This document shows positions 17,144 to 24,653 of a stretch of DNA of 35,650 nucleotides, in pieces. The notes beneath the pieces were generated by a model that had not been told where the DNA came from, ran no database searches, and was given only the letters and a program-made list of their open reading frames with translations. Location of the stretch: assembly GCA_937958685.1 (NCBI GenBank), contig CALGNF010000017.1, positions 1 to 35,650 on the forward strand, written 5' to 3'. The stretch's first letter is position 1. The number at the start of each line of letters is the position of its first letter. Both the position numbers and the translations under genes were made by a program. This stretch comes from an uncultured Caryophanales bacterium (GTDB lineage Bacteria > Bacillota_I > Bacilli_A > Izemoplasmatales > Hujiaoplasmataceae).

Positions 17144-19666
17144 ATGAAGAAAAAACTTGCGATCCTGATCCTTTCCACCCTGCTTTTGTTCATCGCCACC
17201 CCGCTCTTGCTCCCCAAGGTGAGCGCGGAGATCCCGGCGCGGGAATACGGCGCGGATTTGGCCTTCGGCCGGCGCGTCGTCTCGACCGCGAACACCGATG
17301 AACATCAGAACATCCGCGCCGTGGACGGCAATCCCCTAACCCGTTATGCCGCCCAAGCGGACCATAATGCCTACTTTTACGTCGATCTCGGTTCCATCGA
17401 AAAGATCGGTAAAGTCGTGATCGACTTCGAGGCCGCCTATGCCGGCGAATATCAGCTCCAACTCTCAAACGATGCTTTGACCTGGACGACGGTCGCCACG
17501 ATCCAAAACACCGGACCGACCGTCGATGAGATCGAATTCCCCGAGTTCCTGGAAGCCCAGTTCGTGCGCTTCCAAGGCGTCGAACGCGGCACCGATTGGG
17601 GCTATTCGTTCTGGAGTTTCGAGGTCTACGGTCCGGCGAGCCTGGCGAAGGGCGCCGATGTCGTCTTTGTCTCCTCAAACGAGAACGAAACCGTCCATAA
17701 CCGCCAACACATGACCGATGGCGATGCCTCGACCCGCTGGGCATCGAGCGTCGCCGACAACCAATACGTGATCATCGACCTCCTGGATGCCAAAACCTTC
17801 GACATGATCAAGATCCGCTGGGAAGTCTCCTTCGCCAGGCGCTTCGCGATCTACGGATTCACAGGCACGCCTAGCGGCGCTTATCCCGAAAGAAGCGCTA
17901 CTGGCTGGTATCTGCTCCAAAAGTCCGATGTCGGTCTCGGCGAAGTCGACACTTTCCAACTTGACGGCTACCAGACCACCCGGTTCATCAAGATCGAGCT
18001 GATCCAAAGGGAAACGAGCGAAGAAACGAAGAAGACCGGCCGCCTGCCGTGGGAATCAACCTTCTCGATCTATGAATTCGAGCTCTACGACTGGGCTTCG
18101 ATCCACGCCGCCAAACTCGGGAGCGTGATGGAATTCTCCAAGGCCGCGCCCGCTTGGACGGCGATGGCCAACATCACCTTGAATCCATCCGGACTGCTTC
18201 TCGCTCCGATCGGCTATCCGATCGCGGCCGACGGCGTCGTCACCAACCTGGCAAGCATCGCTGATGGTGACATCCCCGGTTTCGAGTCCTACGCGGTTTA
18301 CAATCCCGCGATCATCTACGACAACGAACGGGAGCTGTTCCACATGATCTACCGCGCCGAATTACCCGACAACTTCCGCTATTATTTCCAGAACCATGAC
18401 CTTGGCCGCTATAAATACGATCTTGGCCACATGTCCTCACTCGCTTATGCGTATTCATATGATGGCATCAACTGGGAACGGGGCGTCGACAATCCGATCG
18501 CCTGGGCTACCTCCACCGACGAACAGGGTGGCGGGCTGGAAGACCCGCGGATGTTCAAGATTGAAAACGATCCCAACCGCGGCGGGCTTACGACCTACTA
18601 CATCACCTATACGATGTATGACAACACGATGACCCGCGAGGGCATCATCTACACCCATGACTTCATCACTTTCCATAAGGAAGGTCGCCTCGCCCCCGAC
18701 TATCCCCACAACAACAAATCCGGAACCTTCCTCACCGATCCCGAAGGCAATGCCGTGATGATCAACGATCCCCGTCCCGGCAAGACGGGCAAGGTCTACA
18801 TCATCTACATGAAAGATGGCGGCTACACCCGCATCGGCTTCACAACGGATGTCCTCCGCATCGAAGCAGAAGACATCATCGACATCGATTCTACCGGCTT
18901 CGGCGCCAACGACATCGAAGCCCTGACCAAGGGCAACGAATCGTGCATGGCCCTCACCAACATCTACGGACCCGACGACGAGGATATCTATCTGATGTAT
19001 GGCGGCGGCATCTTGAGCAATCCCGAGATCAAGAACCAGCAACCCAACTCCACCGATTGGTTCTACGCGCTCGGCGTCCTCAAGACGACAAAGACGAACC
19101 CCTTCGAACTCACGCACTTCACCTATGATCTCAGCGAACCGACGATGTATCCCACCAACACCAACAAGATCGACTACGGCCTCTTCAACAAGTGCATGTT
19201 CGCCGACTCGATGATCCGCCACGACAACCAGTGGTATCTCTACTACGGCGCCGGCGACATGTATGTGGGCCTGGCGCTTTCCCGGGGCGATTTCGGCGCC
19301 CCGGCGGCCACTTACGAAGTCGATGGCGCGACCCTGATCGCCAGGACCAAAGCCCTGAACAAGACCTATGGCACCGACAAGCGCGCCCGCCAGGTCGAAT
19401 TCGTCGCCGAAATCCATGCCCTTGACGGCACGCTCCTCGACATCGCGGTCAACGGCTATGCGATCGAGCACTTCACCCACTCCCTCACCGGCAAGTATTC
19501 CACCGGGGACCAGATCACCGTCAGCCTTGATCCATCGCTTGTTGAAGGCATCACGGACAACTACTACGTCGTTGCTTACATCCGCGATTTCGCGACCAAG
19601 GAAGTCTTGAACAATCCGTCCGCCTACCTCGTCGTCACGCCCGTCGTGACCAAGACGGGAAAGTAG
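17144..19666 (+). CDS. Secreted GH130-type enzyme with two discoidin (F5/8 type C, CBM32-like) domains
   Basis: This 840-residue protein has a classical signal peptide (KKKLAILILSTLLLFIATPLLL, cleavage likely after VSA near residue 28) and no lipobox, so it is secreted rather than lipid-anchored. Two discoidin-like domains follow (about 35-165 and 168-320) with DGNPLTRYAAQ and DGDASTRWASS, the usual asparagine/aspartate-rich W loops, and FVRFQ / FIKIEL edge strands. From about 365 to 715 is a GH130-like propeller with YNPAIIYD, GLEDPRMFKIE (the EDPR acid motif) and YLYYGAGDMYVGLA. The last 120 residues form an Ig-like domain. AGGAG precedes the ATG. It probably cleaves terminal mannosides outside the cell. 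Confidence 0.87.
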   Translation: MKKKLAILILSTLLLFIATPLLLPKVSAEIPAREYGADLAFGRRVVSTANTDEHQNIRAVDGNPLTRYAAQADHNAYFYVDLGSIEKIGKVVIDFEAAYAGEYQLQLSNDALTWTTVATIQNTGPTVDEIEFPEFLEAQFVRFQGVERGTDWGYSFWSFEVYGPASLAKGADVVFVSSNENETVHNRQHMTDGDASTRWASSVADNQYVIIDLLDAKTFDMIKIRWEVSFARRFAIYGFTGTPSGAYPERSATGWYLLQKSDVGLGEVDTFQLDGYQTTRFIKIELIQRETSEETKKTGRLPWESTFSIYEFELYDWASIHAAKLGSVMEFSKAAPAWTAMANITLNPSGLLLAPIGYPIAADGVVTNLASIADGDIPGFESYAVYNPAIIYDNERELFHMIYRAELPDNFRYYFQNHDLGRYKYDLGHMSSLAYAYSYDGINWERGVDNPIAWATSTDEQGGGLEDPRMFKIENDPNRGGLTTYYITYTMYDNTMTREGIIYTHDFITFHKEGRLAPDYPHNNKSGTFLTDPEGNAVMINDPRPGKTGKVYIIYMKDGGYTRIGFTTDVLRIEAEDIIDIDSTGFGANDIEALTKGNESCMALTNIYGPDDEDIYLMYGGGILSNPEIKNQQPNSTDWFYALGVLKTTKTNPFELTHFTYDLSEPTMYPTNTNKIDYGLFNKCMFADSMIRHDNQWYLYYGAGDMYVGLALSRGDFGAPAATYEVDGATLIARTKALNKTYGTDKRARQVEFVAEIHALDGTLLDIAVNGYAIEHFTHSLTGKYSTGDQITVSLDPSLVEGITDNYYVVAYIRDFATKEVLNNPSAYLVVTPVVTKTGK

Positions 19667-19675
19667 GTGATGACG

Positions 19676-21811
19676 ATGAAAAGAGTATTCTTCTTGACCT
19701 TGATCCTCGGTTTGGGATTGACGCTTGCAGCCTGCAAAGATGAAACGACCACCACAAGCACCACACCCACGCAAACCACCACCCAGGCGACAACGGTTTC
19801 GACGACGACCATCTTGGCGGCTCCCGAAAATCTCGCCTTGAATGGGCGCACGCTCACCTGGAGCCCCGTGACCGGGGCAACCAACTACACCGTCAAAATC
19901 AACGACACGGAAACGACGATCACGAATGCGACCTACCAGATCCCGGAGACTTTCTTCGGCACGCTCACGATCAGCGTCAAGGCCGGAGCCGTCACCACTG
20001 ATTCACCGTATTCCACCGCCATTGTGCGACTCATCACGAAGACGCTTCCCTATCCCGCCAACTTGGCGCAAGCCGGATCCACCGTTTCCTGGTCGCCGGT
20101 CGCGGATGCGAGCGGCTACGTCATCAAGATCAACGGCGTCGAATACTTCACCATGGAAACAACCTACGCCATCAATCCCGCCACCGCGACCACCATCCAG
20201 GTCCTCGCGGTCGGCAACGAAACCGCAGGCGTCTTGACCAGCGCCTATTCACCCGCGCTCACGATCAAGGTGCCGCTTGCCGCGGTCACAAACATCCGTT
20301 ATGAGGCGGGCGTGCTGATGTGGAACCCCGTCACCCATGCGACCGGCTACATCCTCACGATCGGCACCAACCCGCCGGTGACGCTGTCGACCAATGTCTA
20401 TGACAACACTTCCGCCCATGCGGGCGCCTTGAGCGTCACCGTGACGGCCATCGATGCCAGCGGCACCTATCTGGATTCCAGCCCCGCCACGACCACCATC
20501 ACCTTCCCCACCCAGACGCTTGCCATCGTCACCAATCTGGCGATCAACGGCGGGGTGCTCACCTTTGACAGCGTGGCTTTGGCCGATGGCTACCACATCT
20601 ATCACAACGGGGAGTATCTGGCCCAGGTTACGACCAACCTCTATGCGATTCCCGCACCGATCCTGGCGGAAGCCACCGGCTTCCTGCAGGTGATGGCGGT
20701 TTCTCAGGCGCAGCTATCCTCACCCTTGTCCGAACGGATCTATCTCGCGGTCCAGGTGATCACAAGTTATCCGGAATTGTTGGCGATGACGACCCACGGC
20801 AGCTATGAGCTGGGCAACGATATCGTCGCCACCGGCAGTTGGACACCCAAAGACTTTTCAGGAAATTTCGATGGCAAAGGCTTTTCCATCAGCGGCCTCG
20901 CCATCGACACGCCCCATGATCACACCGGTTTCTTCGGCTTGGTGGCAGATGCGACAATTTCCAATCTGCGGCTTGCCGGCACGCTCAATGTCACGAGCGA
21001 CATCTATCAAATAGCCGTCGGCGGCCTTGCCGGGAGCGTTCTCAACTCAGCGATCACCGATGTGCAGGTGGAAATGGACATCATCCTGACCTCGACCAAC
21101 GGCATCGCCCGTTTGGGCGGTCTGGTTGGCATTCTGGAAAACACCGATGTCACCGGGGCGATCTATTCTGGGACGATCACTTCCACCAATGCGATCGCCG
21201 GCGGCCTGATCGGCATCGCCCGCAATCCCGAACAAACTTCACAAATATCGCAAAGCGGCACCAATGGCACCATCACCGCCACAGGCGGTGAACAGAGCCC
21301 CGCGGGCGGCTTCATCGGGATGTTCATAAACAATTCACTGACGGTCAGGGAAGCATATGCCAAGATGGACGTCACCGGAACCAATTACGTTGGCGGCTTC
21401 GTTGGCTACTTGGGATCCGGACAGATCGTCGACTGCTATGCGGAAGGCACGATCGCCGCAACCGGCGACAGTTTTGTGCACTTGGGCGGCTTCATCGGCC
21501 GGCTGGAAGGCTACAACGCCACCCTCACCAGGGCTTTGGCGCTCACGACGGTGACAGAAGCCTCCGGCAGCCTCGAAGTCTATACGGGCGGTTTCGTCGG
21601 CAGGACACCGGGTGGCGACTGGGCGACACTCTACATCGACTGCCACTACGACAATGTCTTGAGTCCCATCGACCGCATCGGCAATCCCGCAACCGGCCGG
21701 GGCAACGGCATCACCGGCATGGATCTCAATTCTGTTTCCGCTATTTCCAACTACAACGGCACCATCTGGGACTTTTCCGGGATGTGGCCGCGGCTGGCTT
21801 GGGAATCGTAG
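19676..21811 (+). CDS. Lipoprotein with FN3-like domains and GLUG repeats
   Basis: This 711-residue lipoprotein has lipobox LAAC (C20) and a short Thr-rich linker. About four fibronectin-III-like domains follow (from about residue 44 to 365), each with a W-S-P-V-x-x-A-x-x-Y pattern, as in TWSPVTGATNYTVKIN and SWSPVADASGYVIKIN. The C-terminal half holds GLUG-type repeats: FDGKGFSISGLAI, TGFFGLVADATISNLRL, GGLAGSVLNSAITDV, GGFVGYLGSGQIVDCYA and GGFIGRLEG. GLUG repeats are typical of adhesins and cell-surface proteins. I chose the ATG at 19676, five bases after AGGTGA, over the GTG at 19667 that directly follows the previous stop. It is the last gene of the glycan locus; no enzyme motif is visible. 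Confidence 0.85.
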   Translation: MKRVFFLTLILGLGLTLAACKDETTTTSTTPTQTTTQATTVSTTTILAAPENLALNGRTLTWSPVTGATNYTVKINDTETTITNATYQIPETFFGTLTISVKAGAVTTDSPYSTAIVRLITKTLPYPANLAQAGSTVSWSPVADASGYVIKINGVEYFTMETTYAINPATATTIQVLAVGNETAGVLTSAYSPALTIKVPLAAVTNIRYEAGVLMWNPVTHATGYILTIGTNPPVTLSTNVYDNTSAHAGALSVTVTAIDASGTYLDSSPATTTITFPTQTLAIVTNLAINGGVLTFDSVALADGYHIYHNGEYLAQVTTNLYAIPAPILAEATGFLQVMAVSQAQLSSPLSERIYLAVQVITSYPELLAMTTHGSYELGNDIVATGSWTPKDFSGNFDGKGFSISGLAIDTPHDHTGFFGLVADATISNLRLAGTLNVTSDIYQIAVGGLAGSVLNSAITDVQVEMDIILTSTNGIARLGGLVGILENTDVTGAIYSGTITSTNAIAGGLIGIARNPEQTSQISQSGTNGTITATGGEQSPAGGFIGMFINNSLTVREAYAKMDVTGTNYVGGFVGYLGSGQIVDCYAEGTIAATGDSFVHLGGFIGRLEGYNATLTRALALTTVTEASGSLEVYTGGFVGRTPGGDWATLYIDCHYDNVLSPIDRIGNPATGRGNGITGMDLNSVSAISNYNGTIWDFSGMWPRLAWES

Positions 21812-21842
21812 AATAAGGAAAGCTGGAAGATAATTTAAATAT

Positions 21843-21850
21843 AGGAGGTG
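21843..21850 (+). promoter_or_regulatory. Perfect Shine-Dalgarno sequence without an obvious large gene
   Basis: AGGAGGTG is a perfect anti-16S match. It is followed ten bases later by GTG at 21861, which opens a 41-codon frame ending in TGA at 21984-21986. That stop overlaps the ATG of the small peptide gene at 21983 as ATGA. It marks either a real leader ORF or a remnant of a displaced gene start. Confidence 0.45.
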
Positions 21851-21860
21851 GTGTCTTGAC

Positions 21861-21986
21861 GTGACCGGGACACTGGGACACAAACGTATCACTATCATTG
21901 CCAACAGGATATTGCAAAAGGATCACAGCGTTTTTACTCGCATTCATTGCTTTGCACCATCGATTTGCGAAGGAGGAAGAATATGA
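21861..21986 (+). CDS. Possible 41-residue leader ORF coupled to the first small peptide gene
   Basis: This short frame starts at GTG, ten bases after the AGGAGGTG at 21843-21850. It ends with TGA overlapping the next ATG, a layout typical of translational coupling. The encoded peptide is basic, with two cysteines (CFAPSICEGGRI at the end). It resembles nothing I recognise and has no counterpart upstream of the second peptide gene. It may be a chance frame: the last codons are shaped by the ribosome site of the following gene, because GGA GGA AGA reads as Gly-Gly-Arg. Confidence 0.25.
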   Translation: MTGTLGHKRITIIANRILQKDHSVFTRIHCFAPSICEGGRI

Positions 21987-22114
21987 AAGAAACAACCAAG
22001 AAACAAGAATACGAACGGCCGACGCTCGAGGTCATCGAATTCGATCTCGAGGACAGCATCGCGACCAGCATGGATTTCGGCCCGTCGACGATTTGCGGTG
22101 AGCAGACATGGTAA
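21983..22114 (+). CDS. Small peptide gene 1: predicted RiPP-type precursor (43 aa)
   Basis: This 43-codon gene has a strong AGGAGG site (21971-21976) six bases before the ATG. The peptide has a charged N-terminal part with the leader-like block YERPTLEVIEFDLED and a C-terminal part SIATSMDFGPSTICGEQTW with a single Cys. A near copy lies at 28585-28719. The layout (a charged leader with a hydrophobic VIEF patch that a PqqD-type domain could bind, then a small Ser/Thr/Gly/Cys-rich tail) is that of a ribosomally made, post-translationally modified peptide precursor. The next gene overlaps it by seven bases (ATG at 22108 inside ACATGGTAA), so the two are translated together. What the mature peptide does is unknown. 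Confidence 0.8.
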   Translation: MKETTKKQEYERPTLEVIEFDLEDSIATSMDFGPSTICGEQTW

Positions 22115-24525
22115 GCCTGAAAAAGGCGTTAGCCTCGTTTTTGGTTTTGACCTTGTCGCTTGCCTTCGTCGCCATCTTCACCAAAGGCTCGCAAGTAATG
22201 GCTGGCGGCACCCAGCAGACCCAGGAAAGCGTGGCCTTGACCCTCACGACCTACTTTGACTCGGAGAACACGATCGTCACCGAGTTCCCAATCCCCGAAG
22301 AAGGCAGCAAGTGGTTCAACGAATCGACGAACACGCTGTATACCTACACATCGGGGGATTGGGATGCCGGGACCGTTTTGCCTACTACCCAACCAGAATC
22401 GCCGGAAGAAGGCACGCGCTGGTTCAATGAGAGCACGAACAAACTCTTTACCTATACTAGCGGTTCTTGGGATGCGGGCGTGGTTCTGCCGACCGCCGAA
22501 CCCGATCTCAAGTACGGCCAGAAACTCTCGCTCAACAGCACGCTCGCGGACTATAGCGGCTATACCTTCCTGTTTTGGGAAGTCAACGGGTCGATCAGGT
22601 ATTATGCGATCGACTACGTGTTCCAATTGACCAAGACCAACGACATCAAGGCCGTCTTCAGTCCGTCTGATGAACATGCCGTGACTTTCGTGGATGCCAA
22701 CAGCAGGATCCTCAAGGTCGAATATGTCGCATACGAGGGTTCCGCAACACCGCCGGAGACACTGCCTTCAAAACCCGGATTTTCAACCAATGGCTGGAGT
22801 CTGGGATATACGGGAGTGACCGATGATGTCGTGACCGTCCTGCAGTACAGTGCCACCAACACCACCGAATACACAGTGTCGGTGGTAAACGGCACGATCA
22901 ACGACGCCGCCTCCGATGATATTACCTACAACACGGTCGCGACCGTTGTGGCAGCGGCCCCTGGTGAGGGAATGTATTTCCACCATTGGGAAATGGAGGA
23001 TCTGACTGTCAGTTACGAGTCGACCTATTCCTTCACCGTCGTCGAGGCCGTCACTTTGACAGCTTATTATGCGACATCCGCACCAGCGGATCTGCCAAGG
23101 GTCGCGATCACCAACGACCTCGAACTGAGAGCGGGACACAAGACCTTCATCGGCCAGTTCTATCTGCCATCAGGCTATACGCTGATCGAATATGGCATCG
23201 TCTCGACAGCCAGCGGCACGGCGCTCGTGGATCTTGGCTCGACATCGGTGATCAGAAACCAGGCCACCAAATACAATCCCACCACCAACGAGTTCGTCCT
23301 CAGTCTTGCGGACGCCAATTCGGAGAGTTATCGCGGTTACATGATTTGTGAAGATGACGAGGAAGAGATCGTGACCGTCTATAGCGAATCCGCATACAAC
23401 GTGTATAATGGCGGCTTTGAGATGGGTAACCTGACGGGATGGAACTACTATCGGATCTGGAAAGATGAAAGCGGAATGGATGCGTTTGATTCCTCGCTGG
23501 TCCATGGCGGAACCTATTTCAGCAGCTATCCCTATGGTCGAGATGGGAGTTACCAACTGGGGATTACCAGTGGATCAATCACTTGGGACCAAGCATCGGA
23601 AAGAATGGGACACCTGAGGTCTTCTGACTTCCTTCTGGGCGGCTCCGGCTGGATCAGTTTCAAACTTGGCGGCGGTAAAACAGCCTCGACTGCCTATGTT
23701 TCCGTAAGAAAGACGTCTGACAACACAGAAGTGGCCCGTTTTGGCAACGCCAACTATAACAACACCACGATCGCAACTGCTCAGTATGGCAGTACGATAA
23801 CCAATGCCGAGGCGTTTCTGTTCCAGTATTACTTCAATTTAGGAAGCGTTGGCAGCTTGGGCGAAAGTTACTATTTTGTCCTGACTGACTCGGCAGCCTA
23901 CGACTGGTGCATCTTGTCAGCGGACAGTTTCATCACCTATTACCCGTCGGCGCCTACTCCTGGCGAGAACCAATCCGCTACAAATATCGTTCCCGTGATC
24001 AACACCACATCAGCCGACAATACAATTAAAAACGGCAGTTTCGATACGGATCTCTCCAATTGGACGGTCGTTGATAACAACTGGTATTACTCTTCCAGCA
24101 ATTATGCGAAGAGTAATTCATCTGGCGATGGCGGCCTTGGCGTCATCAGATCGAGCGCCTTCTATGTGACGACAAACAAATATTTGGAGTTTGACTGGGC
24201 TGGCGGTCTGAAATACGATAAGCAGATCTATGTCTCCATCAAAGAGGAAGGCACGAACATCGAGGTTTTGCGTTACGTTAGAAGAGACAATCTGTCGGGT
24301 AAGGAGAGCGAGAGCTTTGACAATCATATGCTTGATCTTTCTTCTCTCGACACCTCGAAAATGTACTATCTTGAGTATGTGGACAACCGTTCGGGTGGTT
24401 GGGGTATCAGTTACATCGACAATATCGAGTTGGTATCCCAAACAAGATGGAACGAAGTCACCTCGGGCGATAGGGCTGTGCAGGTCATTACCTCGACTCC
24501 AAGCTACATTTACGAGAAACCATAA
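22108..24525 (+). CDS. Large exported protein paired with peptide 1: InlB-like N-module plus paired beta-sandwich modules
   Basis: This 805-residue protein has an N-terminal hydrophobic export signal (KKALASFLVLTLSLAFVAIF) and no lipobox. Residues of about 40-430 form a module shared with the genes at 28734 and 30533. Marks include FLFWEVNGS, AVTFVDANSRILKVEYV, LPSKPGF, NTVATVVA, HHWEM, GQFYLPSGYTLIEYGIVS and KYNPTTNEFVLSL; parts resemble InlB-type B repeats. A duplicated 36-residue unit is inserted at residues 63-134. The C-terminus is the module A (FEMGNLTGW, LRSSDFLLGGSGWISFKLGGGK, DSFITYYPSAP) and module B (NGSFDTDLSNWTV, YLEYVDNRSGGWGISYID) pair of the glycan-locus lipoproteins. Its start lies inside the peptide 1 gene; a GGTGAG at 22097-22102 may help. 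A terminator follows. Confidence 0.85.
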   Translation: MVSLKKALASFLVLTLSLAFVAIFTKGSQVMAGGTQQTQESVALTLTTYFDSENTIVTEFPIPEEGSKWFNESTNTLYTYTSGDWDAGTVLPTTQPESPEEGTRWFNESTNKLFTYTSGSWDAGVVLPTAEPDLKYGQKLSLNSTLADYSGYTFLFWEVNGSIRYYAIDYVFQLTKTNDIKAVFSPSDEHAVTFVDANSRILKVEYVAYEGSATPPETLPSKPGFSTNGWSLGYTGVTDDVVTVLQYSATNTTEYTVSVVNGTINDAASDDITYNTVATVVAAAPGEGMYFHHWEMEDLTVSYESTYSFTVVEAVTLTAYYATSAPADLPRVAITNDLELRAGHKTFIGQFYLPSGYTLIEYGIVSTASGTALVDLGSTSVIRNQATKYNPTTNEFVLSLADANSESYRGYMICEDDEEEIVTVYSESAYNVYNGGFEMGNLTGWNYYRIWKDESGMDAFDSSLVHGGTYFSSYPYGRDGSYQLGITSGSITWDQASERMGHLRSSDFLLGGSGWISFKLGGGKTASTAYVSVRKTSDNTEVARFGNANYNNTTIATAQYGSTITNAEAFLFQYYFNLGSVGSLGESYYFVLTDSAAYDWCILSADSFITYYPSAPTPGENQSATNIVPVINTTSADNTIKNGSFDTDLSNWTVVDNNWYYSSSNYAKSNSSGDGGLGVIRSSAFYVTTNKYLEFDWAGGLKYDKQIYVSIKEEGTNIEVLRYVRRDNLSGKESESFDNHMLDLSSLDTSKMYYLEYVDNRSGGWGISYIDNIELVSQTRWNEVTSGDRAVQVITSTPSYIYEKP
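22294..22509 (+). repeat. Tandem duplication of a 36-codon unit
   Basis: Two adjacent 108-base units (22294-22401 and 22402-22509) encode PEEG-x-x-WFNESTN-x-L-x-TYTSG-x-WDAG-x-VLPT twice with few changes. The unit resembles the W-x-N/D-x-x-T-N-x-L-Y-x-Y...W motif found in some phage tail and surface proteins. The related proteins at 28734 and 30533 lack it at the equivalent place, so it looks like an insertion followed by duplication. Confidence 0.75.
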
Positions 24526-24554
24526 TAACCATTGATGCTTTCTTGTTTTGTGAG

Positions 24555-24584
24555 AACCCTGATGAGAACCGTCATCGGGGTTTT
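24555..24584 (+). terminator. Rho-independent terminator after the peptide 1 / surface protein unit
   Basis: An 11-base stem AACCCTGATGA pairs with TCATCGGGGTT (one G-T pair) around a six-base loop and runs into TTTT. It lies 30 bases after the stop of the 805-residue protein and before the promoter of the maturation operon. Confidence 0.8.
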
Positions 24585-24636
24585 CGCATTCCTGGGACAT
24601 GATTTGCACATGATATGTATGAGTTACCTCTCAATA

Positions 24637-24645
24637 TGGTAAAAT
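24637..24645 (+). promoter_or_regulatory. Extended -10 promoter of the maturation operon
   Basis: TGGTAAAAT (TG-n-TAAAAT) lies in an AT-rich stretch just after a terminator and before the radical SAM gene. The expected transcription start is about 24651-24653, which almost coincides with the in-frame GTG at 24654. No good -35 box is visible. TATAGT at 24645-24650 is a competing -10 candidate. Confidence 0.5.
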
Positions 24646-24653
24646 ATAGTCAG

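Noticed and set aside
21898..22101. 67-residue forward ORF over peptide 1
   Set aside because: It overlaps the peptide 1 gene in another frame. The conserved, synonymously varying frame is the peptide one.
21983..22114. Peptide 1 as a lasso peptide precursor (Gly then Glu eight residues on in GPSTICGE)
   Set aside because: The spacing fits a macrolactam ring, but no asparagine-synthetase-like cyclase and no transglutaminase-like B2 protease are present in the window. The radical SAM enzyme points to another chemistry.
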